DNA from: Homarus americanus
Lineage: Eukaryota; Arthropoda; Malacostraca; Decapoda; Nephropidae
Length of the DNA: 64,000 bases
Direction of reading: 5' to 3'
Assembly: GCF_018991925.1 (NCBI RefSeq)
Contig: NW_024736071.1
Span: forward strand, 8,781,009-8,845,008
Both the position numbers and the translations under genes were made by a program. How positions within the stretch are numbered: position 1 is the stretch's first letter; every line of letters starts with the position of its first letter. The notes beneath the pieces were generated by a model. The model worked only from the letters and a program-made list of their open reading frames with translations, did no database searches and had not been told where the DNA came from. Of the stretch, positions 21,926 through 34,700 are shown piece by piece.

Positions 21926-24287
21926 TATTTGCAGGACTCGTAATTATTACCGTATAAAATTAATTTGACATTTCACCATAAAGACACTACGTACAGTACA
22001 CCAGCAACACACTCCCCAAAACTAGTGAAGTAGGTCGATGAGCAAAAGTAGGAGGTTGGACACGATGACAGCGTAACACTATAATTAGGATGGGCAAAGA
22101 AATTAACATAAATGACGTGGCATCTGTATCAGTTAGATGACAGCAGTCAGGCCTGACAAGTGCGAAACTTTTATTTACATTATTTTTTACTGTGTTTCCC
22201 TATCTTATTTTAATGTACAGATAAATATATTTATCAACTATGCCTTTAGAACTATCAGCAGTAACTGAAACACATCAAGTCTACGATGAATCGAAATGCC
22301 ACCCCCACACACCAAAAACAAGTTAAAGTGCACTCAGAACACGCGCCCTCATTTTCATAAACAAAGAATAATAATTTTTGGTGGCTTCACACTCGAACCT
22401 CGAGCTTCGCTGCTACTGAAGGGAACTGTACCAGGTTCTTCATCGTGTTTTCGGAATATAACGATGAATTGGATATAACATGACATTTTCTGCTTGACAT
22501 GCTGTACAGCATAAAGGTGCTTACACAAGTTTGGTTTTATATCACAAAGTAGCGCCTCCGGAAATATAAGGCATGAAGAAGAATCGCCTCAAGGTTGCAA
22601 ACTGCAACAAACGATTTCCACGCATTGGTGGTCCTGTGATGCACTTCACTGAACCTCACTTGATCACTCGTGCACCTGTCCTTCGAGTTGAGCTCATTCC
22701 CGATTTCACACAGAGAAGTCAAGAAGAGAGTCATGTTTGTCAGTATCCTGTCAGATGTCAGAAATATGGACACATATTCTCTCGCAAATTACATGTCCTC
22801 TTAATGGATTTTGTGTATATAAAAGTACGATTAGTGAGAGTAACTTATGTGAATTATTTGCCAATTATTCGTGTATAATATTCTAGGCTATTATCATCAT
22901 GCATAAAATCTAACCCGTAATTTCAATTCAGTACCAACTTCTTGGATCATAAGAGCAGGACAGCGCTCCCGAACAAGATTTATCATACCACTCCAGCGCT
23001 GTGGCCTAGGCTTCCTCCACCACAACTGACTATAGATAATAACGAAAAAATGGGTCTGTATGTATTCATGAGACTCGACTCGACTCCCCTAAATGTGTGA
23101 ACGGTTTCTGTAAAATTACAAACAAAATAAAAAGTGCAGCGAATGGCGAATCATGTCCAAGTCATAATTCGTGTGAGATCGACTCATTTAATGTGAACGC
23201 AGCCTTACTCTGTAGTCTAGTCTGGGCGACCCTCGCCTAAACTTAATGTAAGAGACTATGTTTCACATGATATGAGTGTATCACCGATTTATGTGATGAA
23301 AATAATAAGTTTCAAATGAACTAAAAGTTTCTGTGAGGTAGCGGTATTATTTTATAATAGCATCACTACTTAATCAAATCAGAAACTATCTAGTTGCTCT
23401 AATCTACGTAACATATAAACTGAACCAATTTATCCTCTTTTTGTTCAGTTCTGGTAAGCATATCCTTACCCAAGCAACCTTTCAGCTAATTTCGATTATT
23501 CTTGTTTTGATTTTATACTGTACTGGCGCTTATGACCGGTATATTTATAATATTCACACTCAATTCTATACTAGCTGTTCCTAAGACGAAAAAAACAATA
23601 TGGTGCTTGCAACGTCTTGAGTTACAGTGAGTCAGTGCCCGGAAGATTACAACGATCGGAGAAAGGTTTTGCATGGGTGAGGTTTACCGCATGAAATAGC
23701 CTCATTAATAAGACATACTGTTGAGACTTGCCTCATCTGATGAACCTCTGCCACACCTGATCCTTGAAAAACGAAAAATTATATTTGAACTAATTTCTAT
23801 TTCTGGTTCTGTAGTACTTACTCTGGGCGCGCTAGGCCGAAAAGTCGTCTAGAAAGGTCAGCGGAAGTTAAGCTCCAAATTGAGTAACTGGATTTTTAAG
23901 ACAATTTGACCTTGGTAACTATGAAATAACTGTTACTTAGCTCAATTTTTTCAACCGGAAACACAATTCAATATCATAATTAAGACAATGTGGCCTCCAT
24001 AATGATAACCATACCTTAGCTTCTGTTAGTAATGAGAGATATATTCTTATGCCAGTAATACTTTTAGCGATTGACCAAAAAAGCTCCATTCATCTCTATT
24101 ACAAATTTTCTTCGTTTCCTAGGACATTTTTGTCATAGTGACTTGAATAACTGTTTTCAAATGGTGATTGGGTAGAATAATAATATTGACAGCACTTTGC
24201 AATGAATCAGCAATTAGAAACTTCGGTCTCTGCATATTTTGTCAAAAAAAGCGGTGGTGAGCAATACGTGAAAAAAGAAACTTCTAG
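21926..24287. other. Unique AT-rich DNA up to the assembly gap, no gene seen
   Basis: About 2.4 kb. Short overlapping ORFs on both strands at about 22537-22878 have no family resemblance that I recognise. No repeat structure stands out. Confidence 0.55.
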
Positions 24288-24387
24288 NNNNNNNNNNNNN
24301 NNNNNNNNNNNNNNNNNNNNNNNNNNNNNNNNNNNNNNNNNNNNNNNNNNNNNNNNNNNNNNNNNNNNNNNNNNNNNNNNNNNNNNN
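24288..24387. other. Assembly gap, exactly 100 N
   Basis: A run of exactly 100 N is the usual placeholder for a scaffold join of unknown size. The 27-bp array starts on the first base after it, so the missing DNA probably includes more of that array. Confidence 0.98.
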
Positions 24388-27300
24388 TATGACTGTGTGT
24401 GTCAGTACAGGGTCATATGGTTGTATGTGTCAGGTCAGGGTGTATGACTGTGTGTCAATTACAGGAGATTGTATAATTTGTGTGTGTCAGTAGGAATTAT
24501 ATGACGCATGTCAATGCTAGGTGTATGGCTGTGTCAATATCCAGTGTCCAGAATTGTATGACTGTGTGTGTCAATTACAGGGTCATGTGTATTTGTAACC
24601 AATATCAGTACAGGGTATATGGTGTCTGTGTCAGTAGGGTGTATGACTATGTGTGTCAATACAGGTATGGATGTGTGTGTCAGTAGGGTGCTGACTGTGT
24701 GTGTCAGTACTGGTGTATGGCTGTATGTCAATTACTGGTGTGGTTGTGTGTGTCAGTACAGGGTGTATGACTGTGTGTGTCAAATGCAAGTGTATAGTTT
24801 GTGTGTGTCTGATGCTAGGTGTATGACTGTGTGTGTCAGTGCAGGGTGTATGACTGTGTGTGTCAGGCTGGGGTGTATGGTTGTGTGTCATCAGTACAGG
24901 GTGTATGACTGTGTGTGTATTATCAGTGCAGGGCTTATGACTGCTATTAGCATCGTGCAGGGTGTATGACTATGTGTGTGTAGTGCAAGAATTGTATGAC
25001 TGTGTGTATCAATTACAGACATGACTGTATTAATGTCAATGCTGGGTGTATGACTGTGTGTGTCAGTACTAGGTGTATAATTTTGTGTGTGTCAATTGTG
25101 GGTGTATGACTGTGTGTGTCAGTACAGGGTGTGTGACTGTGTGTCAATACTAGGTGTGGTTGTGTGTCAGTACAGGGGTGTATGACTGTGTGTGTCAGTG
25201 GGGTGTATGACTGTGTGTGTCAGTACAGTGCTGACTGTGTGTGTATCAGTGCTAGGTGTATGGTGTAATATGTCAATGCAAGTGTGGTTGTGTGTATCAG
25301 TGCTAGAACAGCATGGTTGTGTGTCAGTACTAGGTGTATAGTTGTGTGTGTCAGTACTAGGTGTATGACTATGTGTATCAATGCAGGGTGTGGTTGTGTG
25401 TGTCAGTACTAGGTGTATGGTTGTGTGTGTGTCAGTACTAGGTGTATGACTGTGTGTGTGTCAGTAGGGTGTGTAGTTGTGTGTGTCAATACAGGGGTGT
25501 ATGACTATGTTGTCAGCCAAGGTGTATGACTGTGTGTGTCAATTACCCCGGTGTATGGTTGTGTGTGTGATGCTAGGTGTGTGGTTGTGTGTGTCAGTGG
25601 GTGTGTGACTGTGTGTGTCAGTACTAGAGTGTATGGTTGTGTGTGTCAGTGCAGGGGTGTATGACTGTGTGTGTGTCAGTACTGCAGGTGTGGTTGTGTG
25701 TCAGTACTAGGTGTATGGTTGTGTGTGTCAGTACTAGGTGTATGGCTGTGTGTGTCAGTACTAGGTGTATGGCTGTATGTGTGTCAGTACCCAGAATTGT
25801 ATGACTGTGTGTGTCAGTACCCAGGGTGTATGACTGTGTGTGTCAATGCAGGGTGTATGGTTGTATTAATATCAGTACAGAATATGACGGTGTGTGTCAA
25901 TACCTAGGTGTATGGTTGTGTGTCAATTACTGGGTGTATATTTGTGTATGTCAGTTCGGGTGTATATATGGTTGTGTGTCAGTACTAGGTGTGGATTGTG
26001 TGTGTGTCAATGCAGAACATATGACATGTATGATGCAGGGTGTATGGACATGTCATCAGTAGGGGTGTATGACTGTGTATATCAGTACTAGGTGTGTGGC
26101 TGTGTATTATCCAGTACGGGGTGTATGACTATGTGTAATGTCAGTACAGATGTATGACTGTGTGTGTCAATCACAGAGGTGTATGACTGTGTGTGTCAGT
26201 ACAGGGTGTGCTGTGTGTATGTCAGTGGGTGTATGACTGTGTGTGGTCTCAGTACAGGGTGTATGGTTGTGTGTGTCAGTCTAGGTGTATGGTTGTGTGT
26301 GTCAGTGCAGGGGTGTATGGCTGTGTGTGTCAATACTGGGTGTATGGTTATGTGTATCAGTACTAGATGTGGTTGTATGTCAGTGCAGGGTGTGTATGTT
26401 GTGTGTGTCAGTGCAGGGTGTGTGGCTGTGTGTGTCATGCAGGGGCATATGGTTGTGTGTGTCAGTGGTGTATGACTGTGTGTGTGGCATTACAGGTGTA
26501 TGACTATGTGTGTCAATGCTGGGTGTGTGGTTGTGTGTGTCAGTGCAGGTGTATGGTTTGTGTGTCAGTACTAGGTGTATGGTTATGTGTGTCAGTGCAG
26601 GAGTTATATGAGCTGTGTGTGTAGACACAGATTGTATGGTTGTGTGTGTCAGTGCCAATTGTATGGCTGTGTGTGTGTCAGTACAGGGTGTATGGTTGTG
26701 TGTGTCAGTACTGGGTGTGTGGATTTGTGTGTGTCAGTACAGGGTGTATGACTGTGCATCAGTACTGGGTCAGCATGGTTGTGTGTGTCAGTACTAGGTG
26801 TATAGTTGTGTATGTCAGTACTGGGTGTATGGCTGTAATATTATCCAGTACAGGGTGTATGGTTGTGTATAAATACTAGGTGTATGGTTGTGTGTGTGTC
26901 AATGCTGGGTGTATGACTGTGTGTGTCAATCCACAGGGGTGTAGTTATGTGTGTCAATGCAGGTGTATGACAATGTGTCAGTACAGGGTGTATGGTTGTG
27001 TGTGTCAGTACTGGGTGTATGGTTGTGTGTGTCAATGCAGGGTGTATGACTGTGTGTCAGTACTGGGTGTATGACTGTCAATAATATCAGTACTAGGTGT
27101 ATGGTTATGTGTGTGTCAGTACAGGGTGTGTGTGTCAGTACTGGGTGGCCATGACTGTGTGTGTCAGTACTGGGTGTATGATATGTGTGTGTCAATGCTA
27201 GGTGTATGACTGTGTGTGTCAGTGCACAGGTGTATATTTCTGTGTGTCAATGCAGGTGTATATTTGTGTGTATCAGTACTGGTGTGTATGGTTGTGTGTG

Positions 27301-30300
27301 TCAGTGCTGAATTGTATGACTGTGTGTGTCATTACTGGGGTGTATGACTGTGTGTGTCAGTGCAGGGGTGTGGCTGTGTGTCAGTACTGGGTATATGGTT
27401 GTATTAATGTCAGTACTGGGTGTGTATTTGTGTGTGTCAGTACTGGGTGTGTATGGTTGTGTGTGTCAATTGCAGGGGTCAACCTTGACTGTGTGTGTCA
27501 ATGCAAGGTGTATGACTGTGTGTGTCAATGCAGGGGTGTATGACTGTGTGTGTCAGTACTGGAGTGTATGACTGTAATAATATCGAATACTGGGTGTATG
27601 ACTGTATTATCGATACTGGGTATAATTTATATGTGTCAGTAGGGTGTATGATTTGTATATGTCAGTACTGGGTGTATGATGACTGTGTGTCCAGTACTAG
27701 GTGTATGACTATGTGTCAGTACTGGGTGTATGGTTGTGTGTGTCGAAAAGTGCAGGTGTGTGGTTGTTAATATCGAGTACTAGGTGTATGACTGTAGTGT
27801 ATGATACTAGGTGTATGGTTGTGTACTGGGTGTATGACTGTAATGTGTCAGTACTAGGTGTATGGTGTGTGTGTCAGTACTAAAGTCAGCATGGTTGTGT
27901 GTGTCAGTACTAGGTGTATGACACAGCATGTGTATGTCAGTACAGAGTGTCTGGTTGTGTGTGTCAGTACTGGGTGTATGACTGTGTGTGTCAGTGCTGC
28001 ACAGGTGTATGACTGTGTATGTCAGTACTAGGTGTGTGTGTATTAATTACTGGGTGTATGGTTGTATGTGTGTCAGTACTGGGTTCTTTGACTGTATTAA
28101 TATCAGTACTGGGTGTGACCATGTGTGTATCAGTACTGGGTGTATGGTTATGTGTGTGTCAATACTGGGTGTATGACTATGTGTCAATGGGTATGTAATA
28201 TAATAATATCAATACTGGGTGTATCAGTTGTATTATTATCAGTACAGGGTGTATGACTGTAATGTCAGTGCTGGGTGTATGGTTGTGTGTATCAGTACTG
28301 GGTGTATGGTTGTGATAATCTGATGCAAGTGTATGACTGTGTGTATCAATACTGGGTGTATAATTTAATAATGTGTCAGTACTGGGTGTATGACCTGTGT
28401 ATGTCAGTGCTAGATTGTATGGCTGTATTATTATCAGTACAGGGGTGTATAGTTATTATTAATGTCAATTGGGTGTATGACTGTATTGTGTCAGTACTGG
28501 GTGTGTAGTTGTGTGTGTCAGTACTGGGTGTATGGTTGTGTGTGTCAATTGCAGTGTATGACTGTAATATTGTCAGTACTGGGTGTATAGTTGTGTGAAT
28601 ATCAGTGGGTGTATGACTGTGGCACTTATCGAAGTACTGGGTGTATGACTGTATTAATGTATCAGTACTGGGTGTATAGTTAATAATGTGTCAGTACAAA
28701 TTATATGACTGTATTGTGTCAATTACAGGGGTCATATGACTATGTGTGTCAGTACAGGGTGTGTATGACTGTGTGTGTCAGTACTAGGTGTATGACTGTG
28801 TGTGTGATACAGGTGTCAACAATGTGTGTCAGTACTGGGTGTATGGTTAATGTGTGTCAGTACAGGTGTGACTGTGTGTCACTACTGGGTGCTGGTTGTG
28901 TGTGTCAGTACTGGGTGTATGGTTGTGTATGTATCACTACTGGGTGTATGACTATGTGTATCAGTACTGGGTGTATGAATTTATGTATCTTTCTGGGTGT
29001 GTGTCAGTACTGCAGGTGTATGGTTGTGTGTGTCAGTACTGGGTGTGTATGGTTGTGTGTACCACTGGGTGTATGACTGTGTGTGTCACTACTGGGTGTG
29101 TGGTTGTGTGTATCACTACTGGGTGTATGACTGTGTGTGTCAGTGCACTGGGTGTATGACTGTGTGTGTATCACTGCTGGGTCAACTGTATGGTTGTGTG
29201 ATACTGGGTGTGTGTGGTTGTGTGTGTCAGTGCTGGGTGTGGTTGTATGTATGGGTGTGTGACTGTGTGTGTCAGTACTGGGTGTATGGTTGTGTGTCAT
29301 TACTGGGTGTATGACTGTGTGTGTGTCAGTACCAGTGTCCTGATTTGTATTAATATCAGTACTGATTGTATAATTTGTGTGTGTCATCAGTACTAGGTGT
29401 ATGACTGTGTGTGTCAATGCAGGGTGTAGTTGTGTGTGTCAGTGCGGTGTGTGACTGTGTTTGTCAATGCAAGTGTATGACTGTATTATGTCTGATGCAA
29501 GGTGTATAGTTGTGTGTGTCAATGCTAGGTGTATGGTTGTGTGTGTCAGTACTAGGTGTGTGACTGTGTGTGTCAGTGCTAGGTGTGTATGGTTGTGTGT
29601 GTGTGTCAGTACAGGGTGTATGACTGTGTGTGTCAGTGCAGGGTGTATGGTTGTGTGTACTAGGTGTATGGTTGTAATGGCGTTACTAGTGTATGGCTGC
29701 TTGTGTGTCAGTACTAGGTGTATGGCTGTGTGTGTGTGTCAGTACAGGGTGTATGACTGTGTGTATGTGTCAATGCAGGTGTATGACTGTGTGTGTCCAG
29801 TGCAAGTGTATGGTTGTGTCTGTGTCAGTACAGTGTATGACTGTGTGTGTCAGTGCTAGGTGTATGGTTGTGTTTGTCAGTACTGGGTGTATGACTATTA
29901 TTATTATCAGTACAGGTGTATGGTTGTGTGTGTCAGTACTTAGGTGTATGGTTGTGTGTGTCAATTAAGAATTGTGTATTTTGTGTGTGTGTCAGTACCA
30001 GGGTGTGGTTGTGTGTGTATCAGTACAGGGTGTATATTTTGTATTATGTCATCAATACTAGTGTGTATGACTATGTGTATCAGTAAGTGTATATGACTGT
30101 ATGTCAATGCAGTTAGCATGACTGTGTGTGTGTCAATGCAGGGTGTATGACTGTGTGTGTCAATGCAGGGAATGACTGTATTGTGTCAGTGGGTGTATGA
30201 CTGTGTGTGTGTCAGTACGGGGTGTATGGACATGTTGTTAGTGCTAAATTCATATGGTTGTGTGTGTGTATAATGCAAGGGTGTGTGTGTATCGATGCTA

Positions 30301-33300
30301 GATGTGGTTGTGTGTGTCAATTGGGTGTGGTTGTGTGTGTCAGTGGGGTGTATAGTTGTGTGTGTCAATGCAGGGGTGTATGGCTGTGTGTGTCAATTAC
30401 AGGGGTGTATAGTTTGTGTGTGTCAGTGCAGAATTGTATGACTGTAATGTGTCTGGTAGGTGTATGACTGTATTATTATCAATACAAATTATATGGTTGT
30501 AATAATATCAGTACTAGGTGTATGGTTGCATGTGTGTCAGTACTAGGTGTATAGTTTGTGTGTGTCAATTACTAGTGTATGATTGTGTGTGTCAGTACTG
30601 GGTGTATAGCTGTGTGTGTGTGTCAATCACCAGGGTGTATGGTTGTATTAATGTCAATACTGGGTGTATAGTTTGTGTGTGTCAATTATAGGTGTATGAC
30701 TAATATTAATGTCAGTGCAGGGTGTATGGTTGTGTGTGTCAGTACTGGGTGTATGGCTGTAATATCAGTACAGGGTGTATAGTTGTGTGTGTCAGTACTG
30801 GGTGTGGACTGTGCTCAGTGAGGGTGTATGACCTTGTGTATGTCAATTTTGGGTGTGTATGACTGTATTAATATCGATACTAAATTATGCTAGTTGTGTG
30901 TGTATCAGTACAGGTGTAGCTGTCTTAATATCGTGCTGAATGTATAGCTATATGTGTGTCAAAAAATGCTGGTGTATGACAATGTGTGTCATTTGGGTGT
31001 ATGACTGTGTGTGTGTCAGTACTGGGTGTATGACTGTGTGTGTGTCAGTGCCTGGGTGTGTGGTTGTGTGTGTCAGTGTGGGTGTGTGGTTGTGTGTGTG
31101 TGTCAGTACTGGGTGTGTATTTCCATGTGTGTGGTGTATGACTGTATGTGTGTCAATTACTGGGGTGTATGACTGTATGTGTCAGTACTGGGTGTATGGT
31201 TGGCCAACAATGTCAGTACTGGGTGTATGGTTGTGTGTGTGTCAATGCTGGGTGTGTATGTAGTTTGTATGTGTCAGTGCAGGGGTGTATTTGTGTGTGT
31301 CAGTACAGGGTGTATGACTGTGTGTGTCAGTACGGTGTATGACTGTGTGTGTCAGTGCTGGGTGTATGACTGTGTGTGTCAGTGTCTTTGGGTGTATGAC
31401 TGTGTGTGTCAATGATACTGGGTGTATGACTGTGTGTAATATCAGTGCTAGATGTATGGTTATTATTAATGTCAGTACAGGGTGTATGGTTCTGTGTGTG
31501 TCAATTGGGTGTATGACTATAATAATGTCAGTACTGGGTGTATGACTGTATTAATGTCAGTGCCTAGGTGTATGGTTGTGTGTCAAGGTACTGGGTGTAT
31601 GGTTGTGGCCAATGTGTCAGTACTGGGTGTGGCTGTATTATCATTACTAGGTGTATGGTTGTGTGTGTGTCAGTACTGGGTGTATGACTGTGTGTGTGAT
31701 ACTAGGTGTATGGTTGTGTGTGTCAGTACTAGGTGTGTATGGTTGTGTGTGTCAGTACTAGGTGTATGACGCTGTGTGTGTCAGTACAGAGTCCTTATGG
31801 TTGTGTGTGTCAGTACTGGGTGTATGACTGTAATATTATCAGATACTGGGTGTATGACTGTATTGTCAGTACTAGGTGTATGGCTGTAATGTCGTACTGG
31901 GTGTATGGTTGTGTGTCAATGCTAAGGTTTGTATGACTGTGTGTGTCAGTGCATGGAATATGACTGTGTGTGTCAGTACTTTAGGTGTATGGTTGTGTGT
32001 GTCAGTACTGGGTGTGACTGTGTGTATAATTACTGGGTGTATATTCATGTCAATGTCAATGCTGAATTATGGTTGTGTGTGTCAGTGCAGGTGTATATAG
32101 GCTTTGTGTCAATACTGGGTGTATGGTTGTGTGTGTCAGTGCTGGGTCATATGGTTATGTCAATTATGAATTTTGTGACTGTGTGTGTGTCAGTATGGGT
32201 GTATGGTTGTGTGTGTCAGTGCACAGATTGTATGTATTTCAATATTGTCAGTACTGGGTGTATGACTATGTGTGTGTGTCAGTGGGGTGTATGGTTATGT
32301 GTGTGTCAGTACGGTGTATTTGTAGTATGTCAGTACTGGGTGTATGGTTGTGTGTGTCAGTACTGGGTGTGTGGTTGTGTGTGTGTCAGTACAGAATTGT
32401 ATGACTGTGTGTGTCAATGCTAGGTGTGGTTGTGTGTGTGTCAGTACTGGGTGTATGACTGTAATAATATCAATCCTGGAGTGTATGATGTATTAATGTC
32501 AGTAGGTGTATAGTTGTGTGTGTCAATGCAGAATTGTATTTATGTGTGTCAGTACAGGGTGTATGACTGTGTGTATCAGTGCAGGTGTGTGACTGTGTGT
32601 GTGGTGTATGTATTTGTGTGTGTCAGTACTGGGTGTATGGCTATGTGTGTCAATGCTAGGTGTATGGTTATGTGTATCAGTATTAGGTGTATGACTATTG
32701 TGTCTTTCTCTAGATTTGTATGGTTGTTGTGTGTGTCAGTACTGGGTGTATGGTTGTATGTGTCACTACTGGGTGTATGACTGTGTGTGTCAATACTGGG
32801 TGTATGGTTGTGTGTATCTACTGGGTGTATATGACTGTGTAATCTTAAATTACTGGGTGTATGGTTGTGTGTCAGTACTAGGTGTATAGTTATTATCACT
32901 ACTGGGTGTGTATTGTGTGTATCTTTCTGGGTGTATGGTTATTAATAATATCACTGGGTGTAAACTGTGTGTGTCAGTACTGGGTGTATGTATTATGTGT
33001 ATCCTTTCTGTGGGTGTATGGTTGTGTGTCAGTACTGGGTGTGTGGATATGTGTCCAGTGCTAGGTGTATGGTTGTTGTATTATCACTACTGGGTGTATG
33101 ACTGTGTGTGTCAGTGGGTGTATGGTTATGTATATCAGCTGGGTTATATGGTTGTGTGTGTCAGTACTAGGTGTTTGTTGTGTGTTCAGTACTGGGTGTA
33201 TGGTTGTGTGGGTTTTTGTGTTCAACTGGGTGTTGTATCACAACTGGGTTTGTTTTTATCACAACTGGGTGTATGGTTGTGTGTGTCAGTACTAGGTGTA

Positions 33301-33305
33301 TGGCT
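24388..33305. repeat. ~8.9-kb 27-bp minisatellite array
   Basis: The unit reads GTGTATGGTTGTGTGTGTCA plus a 7-base end, usually GTACTGG. Length divided by 27 gives roughly 330 units. Main variants are ATGACTG for ATGGTTG; AGTGCAGG, AATGCTGG or AGTACTAGG for the end; and replacement of the inner GTGTGTGT by AT-rich strings such as ATTAATGT or AATAATAT. The last type is scattered to about 26 kb and common from about 27.4 kb on. The Cys/Val-rich ORFs are artefacts of a unit length divisible by three. Confidence 0.97.
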
Positions 33306-33443
33306 ATCTGTGAGTAACAACTGAACACAATTTGGTTGGTCTACATTAGCCTTGAGAGAGTGTGTACATCATTATACTTTCGTTTCGCTAATTCAATAAG
33401 TACTAAATTTAGACAGGCATTAGTTCTAACATATTTAAACATG
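33306..33443. other. Unique AT-rich DNA flanking the array
   Basis: Normal-complexity sequence between the 27-bp array and the miniature transposon. Confidence 0.6.
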
Positions 33444-33445
33444 TA

Positions 33446-33599
33446 CAATCAAAGACAAAAGTCGTGTCGCGGTTTTGTCCGAAGATTAAATATAAATCGT
33501 GAAACATTATGAGCCCCTACAAGGCAGAGCGTACCAAAAGTTTAGCCCTTCGGCATATGTTTTCCTCAAATTTCACGACATGACTTTTGTCTTTCATTG
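33446..33599 (+). mobile_element. Tc1/mariner-like MITE, copy 1 (154 bp, TA-flanked)
   Basis: The ends are inverted repeats of about 27 bp: the left end starts CAATCAAAGACAAAAGTCGT, and the right end read backwards starts CAATGAAAGACAAAAGTCAT. A TA dinucleotide abuts both ends (33444-33445 and 33600-33601), which fits the TA duplication of Tc1/mariner-class transposition. There is no coding capacity. A second copy lies at 61420-61579 in the opposite orientation. Confidence 0.85.
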
Positions 33600-33601
33600 T
33601 A

Positions 33602-34126
33602 CATAAATTTAAAGCTCTCTACTACCGGTAGTTTTAGAGATTGATTCTTAGGATATGCCATCACCAAAAGTCGACGTCCATTTTGTCAACATGAAGAATC
33701 ATAACCCCTAAAAGGTTAATATGAATATCTTGGGATGCGACCATTACGTCACTGACCTTCTCTGTCGTGTATGAAACATCAGTTTATCTGTGAAAGATTA
33801 CACTCTGTCCTTTAACACTTTTATCACAAAAAAAAAACATATTTTCTTGTGCAATTCTTGACACGTTGACCTTTCAGTCTCTGTGTTGACACGGAACAGC
33901 TGAGCGACTATAAATTTTTGGGCAGGAAACATGTACTTGCTGATCGATATAAGCCAGTGAACACCGAGGGCACAAAATATTTAGTAGTGGTTTAGCGGTG
34001 GTATCTGTTGTGTTTATCCAATAAGTTTGTTTATTTCTTATTATCAGACCCATGTTCTTCTTCTTAATGCAAGACAATCTGGCAACGATCATGGGATTAG
34101 AAAATAACGATGAAAAACGGCATATA
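33602..34126. other. Unique AT-rich DNA, no gene seen
   Basis: No coding potential recognised. Confidence 0.55.
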
Positions 34127-34143
34127 AATAAATAAATAAATAA

Positions 34144-34223
<80 letters not shown>
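34127..34223. repeat. (TAAA)n then (TA)n microsatellite
   Basis: Four TAAA/AAAT units precede an unbroken TA run of nearly 80 bases, which could extrude as a cruciform. Confidence 0.95.
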
Positions 34224-34226
<3 letters not shown>

Positions 34227-34640
34227 CCAATAGCTATTAATTATGAGGACATTTCATAATCAGTATCTTCCATTATCAACAGGTATTTTTTCACAGGCGT
34301 TTGGTCTCGTATTACTTTTCATTAGCAAGAAAATGTGCTGCAGTGAGCAGGGAGAAAAACTATATACACTTGCACTTAATTAATGATGTAAATCTGCTTC
34401 ATTACAAAATCGTGAGACTCCATCTTTATATCATGATATGAAGAGAGAAATTTTGTATGAATGCCAATTAGAAGGATTTTTTTCTCCTCTCGATGCTATT
34501 ATGTCGTTATTTGTGAGCAGGTTTCCTCTGTTTATTTTTTAAAATGGCTTTTTATTGCTTAGAATCCTTTGAAATCCTAGTTTAATATTCGCATCGGCTC
34601 GAGCTTGACTGCATTTCACCGATTATGTGATTAAAGCAGT

Positions 34641-34700
34641 GTGTGGCCGTGGGCTTAGTATCTGCCTGGTGACAGGTTCGATCCCGGGCAGTAGGTGTGG
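34641..34700 (+). other. Possible tRNA-derived SINE head (B box)
   Basis: GGTTCGATCCC at 34675-34685 matches the polymerase III B-box consensus closely. A weak A-box-like string, TGGCCGTGGG, lies about 30 bp upstream. The T-stem would pair at only about three of five positions, so this is not a functional tRNA gene. The 3' body and tail of a SINE are not identifiable. Confidence 0.3.

Noticed and set aside
22537..22878. Overlapping ORFs on both strands
   Set aside because: Overlapping antisense ORFs of 78 and 101 codons in AT-rich DNA with no recognised family. Chance is sufficient.
24388..33305. Cys/Val-rich ORFs resembling secreted Cys-rich peptides
   Set aside because: Translation of a 27-bp (GT)-rich unit. 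Cysteines come from TGT in GT runs, with no signal peptide or domain boundary.
24388..33305. CRISPR-like reading of the 27-bp array
   Set aside because: All positions repeat from unit to unit. There is no non-repeated spacer of constant length.
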